A stretch of DNA of 41,865 nucleotides, taken from Burkholderiales bacterium. GTDB taxonomy: Bacteria > Pseudomonadota > Gammaproteobacteria > Burkholderiales > Burkholderiaceae_C. Below, in pieces: positions 36,648-41,865 of the stretch. The stretch spans positions 1-41,865 of the forward strand of contig JAPLPQ010000074.1 of assembly GCA_026400105.1 (NCBI GenBank), read 5' to 3'. The notes beneath the pieces were generated by a model that saw only the letters and a program-made list of their open reading frames with translations, was not told the DNA's origin and did not search any database. Made by a program: the position numbers and the translations under genes. Numbering within the stretch: position 1 is the first letter of the stretch; every line of letters begins with the position of its first letter.

Positions 36648-38141
36648 TCAGCCGGTCCAACCAGCCAGCAGGGCTGCGGCTGCCCCGCGCAGCTGCTCCA
36701 GGCTGCCGTCATTGCGCAGCACGCGGTGTTCGGCCGCCCAGTCGGCCGGGACCGCCTCGACCGACTCGCGCTGGCGCAGCAGCACCTCGATGCCGGCATC
36801 CGACGCATCGGTGCCAGCGGCCGCGCGCTCTTGCAGCCGGTGCTCCATCAAGGCCGGATCGGCGCGGCATTCGACCAGCTGGCAAGGCGCATGGTGCCGC
36901 CGCGCCAGCTGCCGCAGCGCGGTGCGCTCGGACTGGCGCAGCAAGGCGGCATCGACCACGACCGAGTGGCCGGCGGCCAGCAAGCCATCGGCCAGCTCGA
37001 CCAGGCGCGCGTAAGTGGCCAGAGTCGCCGCAGCGCCGTAGAGATCAAGCCCCGGAGTCGGCCGCTCGGTCGCCGCCAGCCCATGGAGCCGCTTGCGCTC
37101 GACATCGGAGCGCAGCCTGATCGCCCCCGACTGCTCGGCCAGCAGCGCCGCCAGCGTGGACTTGCCGGCACCGCTCAGACCCATGACCAGCAGCAGGCGC
37201 GGCGGCGCCGGATCGGCCGCCAGCATTTCTGCCAGCGGCCAGTAGCGCAGGAACCCCTCGGGCTGGCCCGACAGCAGGGCCACCTTGGCCCGCACCAGCG
37301 CGCGGTAGGCGGCAAAGGCGCGCAGGCCCGTCAAGCCGTCGAAATCGCCGCTGCGCTCGACATAGCCGTTGACCAGACGCCAGGCCAGCTCGACCTGTCC
37401 CCAGGCCAGCAGATCCATGAAGGCGAAGGCGAGGTCGTTGATCAGGTCGATGCAGCGCAGCGCGGGTTCGAACTCGATCGCATCGAAAGCGACCACTGCA
37501 TCCCGCCACAGCACCAGATTACCCAGATGCAGGTCGCCATGGCACTCGCGCAGGAAACCGCCCTGCAAGCGGCGCGCGCGCCAGCCGGCCTGTGCCGCGA
37601 GCAAGGCCAGCAAGCGCTCGCGCAGGGCCTGGACCCGCGCCTGGTCGACTGCGGGCGGGCGCCCGGGATTGGATTCGGCCTCGTCCAGGCTCTCGCAGGT
37701 CCAGGCGACAACATCCTTGATGGGTGCATCGGCAGGCGCCAGCGCAGGCAGGCGGCGATGGAATTCGGCCACATGCTCGGCCAGCGCGTCGATGTGGCCG
37801 GACTGCAATCGACCGGATGCGGCGAGCTCGGACAGCAAGGCCCCGGCGGAAAAGCGCCGCATGCGCAGCACCCATTCGATCGGTTCGCCCGCGCCGCCCA
37901 GCACGGGGACAGAAGCGCCGCCCGTGACCGGCAACAGGTCGAGGTAGAGGTCGGGCGCGGTGCGCCGGTTCAGGCGCAGCTCCTGCGCCAGAAAATGCCG
38001 GCGCAAGGCCAGCGTCGAGAAGTCCAGGAAAGGCAGCTTGACCGGCTTCTTGAGCTTGTAGGCGTAGTCGCCAGCGAGCCAGACGGTCGAGATATGGGTG
38101 TCGATCCGGACGGCGCCGGGCAGGCAGAGGCTTAGGTCCAT
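36648..38141 (-). CDS. Aminoglycoside-phosphotransferase-like domain fused to a P-loop kinase
   Basis: 497 residues in two parts. The N-terminal half (about 1-310, COG2187-like) has a kinase-fold catalytic segment: CHGDLHLGNLVL (200-211) for the catalytic loop and VVAFDAIEFEPALRCIDLINDLAF for the metal-binding part. The C-terminal half (about 315-497, COG0645-like) is a small P-loop kinase with Walker A GLSGAGKS (321-328), IRLRSDVERKRLHGL and a later VVVDAALLRQSERTAL. The combination is known in proteobacteria, but no substrate is established. It lies alone, convergent with mrdA. The ATG at 38141 is the only good start. Confidence 0.88.
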   Translation of the reverse strand: MDLSLCLPGAVRIDTHISTVWLAGDYAYKLKKPVKLPFLDFSTLALRRHFLAQELRLNRRTAPDLYLDLLPVTGGASVPVLGGAGEPIEWVLRMRRFSAGALLSELAASGRLQSGHIDALAEHVAEFHRRLPALAPADAPIKDVVAWTCESLDEAESNPGRPPAVDQARVQALRERLLALLAAQAGWRARRLQGGFLRECHGDLHLGNLVLWRDAVVAFDAIEFEPALRCIDLINDLAFAFMDLLAWGQVELAWRLVNGYVERSGDFDGLTGLRAFAAYRALVRAKVALLSGQPEGFLRYWPLAEMLAADPAPPRLLLVMGLSGAGKSTLAALLAEQSGAIRLRSDVERKRLHGLAATERPTPGLDLYGAAATLATYARLVELADGLLAAGHSVVVDAALLRQSERTALRQLARRHHAPCQLVECRADPALMEHRLQERAAAGTDASDAGIEVLLRQRESVEAVPADWAAEHRVLRNDGSLEQLRGAAAALLAGWTG

Positions 38142-38189
38142 GGCTGGATTGTGCCGCCCGCCCGCGGCGCCTGCTCATTGATGGACAGC

Positions 38190-38222
38190 AAAAAGCCTGA
38201 CGGCTTGCGCAGTCAGGCTTTG
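38190..38222 (-). terminator. Terminator of the first porin gene
   Basis: AAGCCTGAC pairs with GTCAGGCTT across a loop of about 10 bases, with T-rich sequence on the minus-strand side. It lies 39 bases beyond the porin stop. Confidence 0.85.
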
Positions 38223-38260
38223 GCTTTTCTTCAGACCAGCTGGCTCACGCCAGCGGGAAA

Positions 38261-39295
38261 TCAGAAGGCGTGACGGACGCCAACGGCGAATTGCTTCTTC
38301 TCGCCTTCCTTGACGCCAGCAGCAGCCTTGTCGGTCACGCTCTTGTAGCCGGTGTACAGGTCGGTGCGCTTGGAGAGCGAGTAGACAGCCAGCAGGTCGT
38401 AGCCATTGGACTCGCCAGTCTTGACGCCAGCGACTTCAGCCTTGGCGTGAGCGTAGCCAGCGAACAGAACAACCGGACCGACCGGAGCGGAAACGCCGAG
38501 TTGGTATTCGGTGTCTTCAGCGGAAGCAGCAGCCTTGACCTTGTTGTAAGAACCGGTCAGCTTGGCAACGCCGAAATCATAGGAAGCGCCGAGCAGGTTG
38601 TACTTGGTCGAAGCGACGCCGGCCAGTTGCTCTTCGGTCTGGTGTGCGTAGCCGACAGCCAGCGGGCCGTTGACATACTTCACATGCAGAGCGATGTTGT
38701 CGGTCGCGTCTTGATTGAGGTTACCAGCAGCGTTCTTGTTTTCACCCAGGCCGTAGGCCAGAGCACCGCTGAAACCGTTGTAGGTGGCGCTGTCGAAGCG
38801 GATCGCGTTGTTGAAACGGATAGCGTAGTCGCCCTTGCCGGAAGTGTTCCAGACGTCGCGGGTCACGGCAACGTTGTGGTCGGCGGTGTTGTTGGTCAGA
38901 GCGCGCAGCGAATCGTAAGCCGAATAGACACGACCCAGCTTGACTTCACCGAAGTTGCCAGACAGGCCGACGTTGGCTTCACGGTTGAAGCCGTCGGCGC
39001 TACCCGAAGTATTGGCAACCGAGCCCTTGTCCATGTTGATGCCCTGCTCCAGGACAAAGTTGGCTTTCAGGCCGTTACCCAGGTCCTCGGAACCCTTGAT
39101 GCCCCAACGGCTGTTGCGCATGCCGCTGCTTTCGACGACATTCTGACGGTTGGTGATCTTGGTGGAGGTAGCGCTCAGGGTGTCCTTCAGGCTGCCGACG
39201 GAAGCATCGACAACGCCATACAGGGTCACGGAGGATTGAGCGGAAGCGGCACCAGCAGCGGCCAGCAGGGCCAGAACGATCAGATTCTTTTTCAT
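38261..39295 (-). CDS. Outer-membrane general porin (Gram-negative porin family, copy 1)
   Basis: 344 residues. A signal peptide (MKKNLIVLALLAAAGAASA) leads into SSVTLYGVVDASVG, the first strand of Burkholderiales trimeric porins. GSEDLGNGLKANFVLEQG and FGEVKLGRVYSAYD are family hallmarks, and the C-terminal VGVRHAF ends in the aromatic residue needed for BAM insertion. The ATG at 39295 has GGAG upstream; an open extension to 39442 is not part of the protein. Substrate selectivity cannot be read from the sequence. It is next to a second porin in the same direction, each with its own terminator. Confidence 0.94.
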   Translation of the reverse strand: MKKNLIVLALLAAAGAASAQSSVTLYGVVDASVGSLKDTLSATSTKITNRQNVVESSGMRNSRWGIKGSEDLGNGLKANFVLEQGINMDKGSVANTSGSADGFNREANVGLSGNFGEVKLGRVYSAYDSLRALTNNTADHNVAVTRDVWNTSGKGDYAIRFNNAIRFDSATYNGFSGALAYGLGENKNAAGNLNQDATDNIALHVKYVNGPLAVGYAHQTEEQLAGVASTKYNLLGASYDFGVAKLTGSYNKVKAAASAEDTEYQLGVSAPVGPVVLFAGYAHAKAEVAGVKTGESNGYDLLAVYSLSKRTDLYTGYKSVTDKAAAGVKEGEKKQFAVGVRHAF

Positions 39296-39453
39296 GGGGT
39301 TATCTCCAAAAATTGATTTACTTCGATCACGGCATCCTGCCGCGCCTGACTTCAAGCTAGAGAAGCTGAATGAATTAAAGCAGAGAGCCCCGTCCCCACC
39401 AAGGATCGAGACGGCGTCATACCCAGAAAATGTTGCAAGCACACAACAAACTA

Positions 39454-39462
39454 GGGTTAACC
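39454..39462. promoter_or_regulatory. GGGTTAACC element upstream of porin 1
   Basis: A near-palindrome in the AT-richer stretch 159 bases upstream of porin 1, resembling GGGTTTACCC elements upstream of porin 2. The rest of 39296-39596 shows no gene and presumably holds a long 5' leader or the promoter. Confidence 0.35.
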
Positions 39463-39596
39463 ATAGGGTGGGTGAGAGAGGGCAGACCTGGCGGCGCGCT
39501 TTGCAGCTTGCGGCGCTAAAGCCAGCGGCTTGCGATGGCCCGTTGCTGACGGGACTTGCAGCCGCCGTTGTGCGCCCATGCCATGCTGGGCGCCAT

Positions 39597-39630
39597 GAAA
39601 AAAGCCAGTCGGCGAACCGACTGGCTTTTG
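39597..39630 (-). terminator. Terminator of the second porin gene
   Basis: AAGCCAGTCGG pairs with CCGACTGGCTT across CGAA, followed by T-rich sequence on the minus strand. It lies just downstream of the stop at 39666. Confidence 0.92.
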
Positions 39631-39665
39631 GCTTGTGATCAACAGCGGGCTAGCCCGCCGCAAGA

Positions 39666-40595
39666 TCAGAAGCTGTGACGGACGCCGACGCCGAAACGGC
39701 TGTCAGGAGCGCCAACAAGAACGGCTGCGTCGTTGCCATTGGACAGACCAGCGTACACGGTGGTGCGCTTGGACAGCAGGTAGGCAGCGGCCACGCTGGT
39801 CACGCTTGCACGCTCTTTACCGTCAGCCTTGTAGGAGCCGTAGGCAGCCGACAGCACGATGTTGGAAGCGACCGGGTAGTCGACAGCCAGGTTGTAACCG
39901 TTGGCCTTCACGCCAGCACCCAGGTTTTCATGCTGAACGGCGCCCAGCAGCTTGACGATACCGAAGTCGTACGAAGCGTTGACGAAGGTCAGCTTGTCGC
40001 CGGTGGTCTTCTTGTCCTGGAAAGCGACGCCAGCAGCGATCGGGCCGTTTTCGTACTTGACGTTGGCCGAGGCGACGTCTTGCTTCACCAGCTTGGATTC
40101 GTCCAGGCTGTAGGAAACGGCACCGGTGAAACCAGCGTAGGTCGGGGTGATGTACTTCACGCCGTTAGCAGCTTGGTCGGCGTAGTTGTTGCCGAACAGT
40201 TGCTTGGCGGGAGCCAGCACGCTGGCGTCGAACACGCCGAAGCCGCCGAAGGCGTCGTCATAGGCGGTCCAGGTCTTGCCGATTTGGACTTCACCGAAGC
40301 CGCCGGACACGCCGACCCACGATTCGCGGCTGAAAGCCTGGCCGGCAGTGGTCGAGCCATTGTCAACGTTGAAGCCTTGCTCCAGCTTGAAGTTAGCCTT
40401 CAGGCCGCCACCCAGATCTTCGGAGCCCTTCAGGCCGAAGTTGCTGGAACCCACGCCACCGCTGGTCAGCGCAACGCTCTTGTCCTTGTCCTTGTGCAGG
40501 ATGGCGTCAACGGTACCGTACAGCTGCACGGAGGATTGGGCGGAAGCGGCACCAGCGGCGGCCATCACGGCCAGAGCGATCAGAGACTTTTTCAT
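39666..40595 (-). CDS. Outer-membrane general porin (Gram-negative porin family, copy 2)
   Basis: 309 residues, shorter than copy 1. The signal peptide MKKSLIALAVMAAAGAASA is followed by SSVQLYGTVDAILHKDKDK, SNFGLKGSEDLGGGLKANFKLEQGFNVDNG and SWVGVSGGFGEVQIGKTWTAYDD, and the protein ends VGVRHSF. A 16-strand beta barrel is expected. It differs from copy 1 mainly in loop lengths, so the pores may have different preferences. The ATG at 40595 has GAGG in CAAGAGGAATTCG upstream. The codon choice (strong preference for a few codons) suggests high expression. Confidence 0.95.
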   Translation of the reverse strand: MKKSLIALAVMAAAGAASAQSSVQLYGTVDAILHKDKDKSVALTSGGVGSSNFGLKGSEDLGGGLKANFKLEQGFNVDNGSTTAGQAFSRESWVGVSGGFGEVQIGKTWTAYDDAFGGFGVFDASVLAPAKQLFGNNYADQAANGVKYITPTYAGFTGAVSYSLDESKLVKQDVASANVKYENGPIAAGVAFQDKKTTGDKLTFVNASYDFGIVKLLGAVQHENLGAGVKANGYNLAVDYPVASNIVLSAAYGSYKADGKERASVTSVAAAYLLSKRTTVYAGLSNGNDAAVLVGAPDSRFGVGVRHSF

Positions 40596-40707
40596 ATCGA
40601 ATTCCTCTTGAGGTTGGGGTTGGACGCATCAAGGTGCGTCTGGCAAACTTTCATCACAGGAAATGAAAACGCAAAGCAATTTCACCAGATAACGAGCCAA
40701 AAATCCA

Positions 40708-40783
40708 GGTTTACCCTTGGTTTTGCGGTGGACCGTGTCATAAAAACGACACTTTTTTCCGCTAGCGTCCCAAGGGTTTACCC
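40708..40783. promoter_or_regulatory. Paired GGTTTACCC elements and inverted repeat upstream of porin 2
   Basis: GGTTTACCC at 40708-40716 and GGGTTTACCC at 40774-40783 lie about 115-190 bases upstream of porin 2, with CCTTGG and CCAAGG flanks facing each other. Between them is a small inverted repeat GTGTC (40735-40739)/GACAC (40748-40752) around an A-rich spacer. I read it as the porin 2 regulatory region. The remainder of 40596-40890 shows no gene. Confidence 0.4.
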
Positions 40784-40891
40784 GAAACCAACAAGCCCCC
40801 TGACTGCCCCACCCAAGATCAGGTGAGGCTCACCGGCAGGCGCCAGGGTTGGCCTCGGGCAGGAACGTTTGAGCGGCGCTTGACCCCACAC

Positions 40892-40920
40892 TTGAAAACC
40901 CGGCGTCCAGCCCTTATGAT
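40892..40920 (+). promoter_or_regulatory. Sigma-70 promoter of groESL
   Basis: TTGAAA at 40892-40897 and TATGAT at 40915-40920 are separated by exactly 17 bases. The -10 box touches the first base of the CIRCE operator, so HrcA bound there would block initiation. Confidence 0.8.
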
Positions 40921-40946
40921 TAGCACTCGATGGCAACGAGTGCTAA
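40920..40946. promoter_or_regulatory. CIRCE operator (HrcA binding site)
   Basis: TTAGCACTC, nine bases, GAGTGCTAA: the perfect consensus controlling inverted repeat of chaperone expression. HrcA bound here represses groESL until heat shock. The site spans the likely transcription start. Confidence 0.97.
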
Positions 40947-41002
40947 CAGCACCCGGGGCCAGCCCTGACAACCCCTGTGTCTTTGAATTCGGAGTGAATC
41001 CC

Positions 41003-41293
41003 ATGAAACTGCGTCCCCTCGCCGATCGCGTGATCGTCAAGCGCCTGGAAAACGAAACCAAGACCGCATCGGGCATCTACATCCCCGACAACGCCGCCGA
41101 GAAGCCCGACCAGGGCGAAGTGCTGGCCGTCGGCCCGGGCAAGACCAATGACAAGGGCGAAACCAAGGCCCTGACCGTCAAGGTCGGCGACCGCGTCCTG
41201 TTCGGCAAGTACAGCGGCCAGACCGTCAAGATCGACGGCGACGAGCTGCTGGTCATGAAGGAAGACGACCTGTTCGCAGTCGTCGAAGCCTAA
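41003..41293 (+). CDS. groES: Co-chaperonin GroES
   Basis: 96 residues, the heptameric lid of Gro[37 protein letters not shown] contains the mobile loop (about 17-34) that binds GroEL, and the roof and C-terminal strands follow ([34 protein letters not shown]). The ATG at 41003 follows GGAGTG. First gene of groES-groEL. Confidence 0.98.
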   Translation: MKLRPLADRVIVKRLENETKTASGIYIPDNAAEKPDQGEVLAVGPGKTNDKGETKALTVKVGDRVLFGKYSGQTVKIDGDELLVMKEDDLFAVVEA

Positions 41294-41298
41294 GGTTC

Positions 41299-41335
41299 AT
41301 GGGGACTGCCCTGGCACAGCCAGCCCGGTCCCCAT
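41299..41335 (+). promoter_or_regulatory. Stem-loop between groES and groEL
   Basis: ATGGGGAC (41299-41306) pairs with GTCCCCAT (41328-41335). Inside them CTGGC (41311-41315) pairs with GCCAG (41319-41323) across ACA. This long interrupted hairpin lies 6 bases after the groES stop and could be a site of mRNA processing or a stabiliser that gives the two cistrons different levels. That role is inferred. Confidence 0.55.
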
Positions 41336-41423
41336 CTGACCGTGGCGCGACAGACCCGGCGATGCGCATCGCGCAGGCCGGCTCTGTCCCCAACCGAATA
41401 ATCTTAGTATCTAAGGAATCTGA

Positions 41424-41865
<442 letters not shown>

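Noticed and set aside
38270..39316. A 348-codon plus-strand frame over porin 1, with a similar one over porin 2 (39675-40826)
   Set aside because: Both are antisense to real porins; their resemblance to each other only reflects the porins' homology.
39296..39442. A 49-residue N-terminal extension of porin 1
   Set aside because: The signal peptide begins at 39295 and has its own Shine-Dalgarno.

Overview
The window is about 42 kb of GC-rich, densely coding bacterial chromosome. It looks like a betaproteobacterium of the order Burkholderiales, probably Comamonadaceae-like. The pointers are Burkholderiales-type 16-strand porins with MKKxLIxLA signal peptides, a gltIJKL transporter preceded by a LysR gene, gatCAB divergent from mreBCD-mrdA, a CIRCE-controlled groESL operon and a class A RNase P RNA. 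This placement is inferred from gene content and style, not from a phylogeny. Most of the window is housekeeping sequence. I see no phage, insertion sequence, CRISPR array, tRNA or rRNA.

Layout. 1-2129 (+): a Nudix/metallo-beta-lactamase fusion cut by the window edge, then an S4-domain protein whose pseudouridine-synthase domain has lost its catalytic motif. 2130-2391: non-coding repeats and a terminator. 2392-2718 (-): rnpB. 2817-7258 (+): cysK, an Ala/Pro/Lys-rich exported protein, a TPR/glycine-zipper membrane protein and a large FAD-dependent dehydrogenase. 7325-16372 (-): htpX, a DUF3025 gene that appears to start at CTG inside the end of pyrC, pyrC, gltL-gltK-gltJ-gltI, a LysR regulator and an Atm1-type ABC exporter. 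16686-18050 (-): ampG-like transporter, divergent from an M48 peptidase at 18108 (+). 19014-21618 (-): a YcbL-like metallo-hydrolase and an orphan GspE/PilB-type ATPase. 21786-25861: a small nitrogen-scavenging island with cyanase (cynS) and eutR on the minus strand, divergent from eutB-eutC. 25902-28566: a small membrane protein, exonuclease III and pyrE head to head with overlapping start codons, and a DUF4124-like coiled-coil protein. 28639-31903 (-): gatB-gatA-gatC. 32147-36586 (+): mreB-mreC-mreD-mrdA, without rodA. 36648-38141 (-): an aminoglycoside-phosphotransferase-like/P-loop kinase fusion. 38261-40595 (-): two tandem porins. 41003-41865 (+): groES and the start of groEL.

How the genes work together. 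EutBC splits ethanolamine to acetaldehyde and ammonia, and cyanase turns cyanate plus bicarbonate into ammonia and CO2. The EutR-type regulator sits between them and is probably co-transcribed with cynS. No shell proteins, EutA reactivase, aldehyde dehydrogenase or permease lie beside them, so this looks like a minimal ammonia-producing module and is the most distinctive part of the window. GltIJKL imports glutamate/aspartate. MreBCD and PBP2 form the core of the elongasome, and AmpG would recycle muropeptides. GatCAB makes Gln-tRNA(Gln) and/or Asn-tRNA(Asn). PyrC and PyrE are two steps of UMP synthesis, encoded in separate units.
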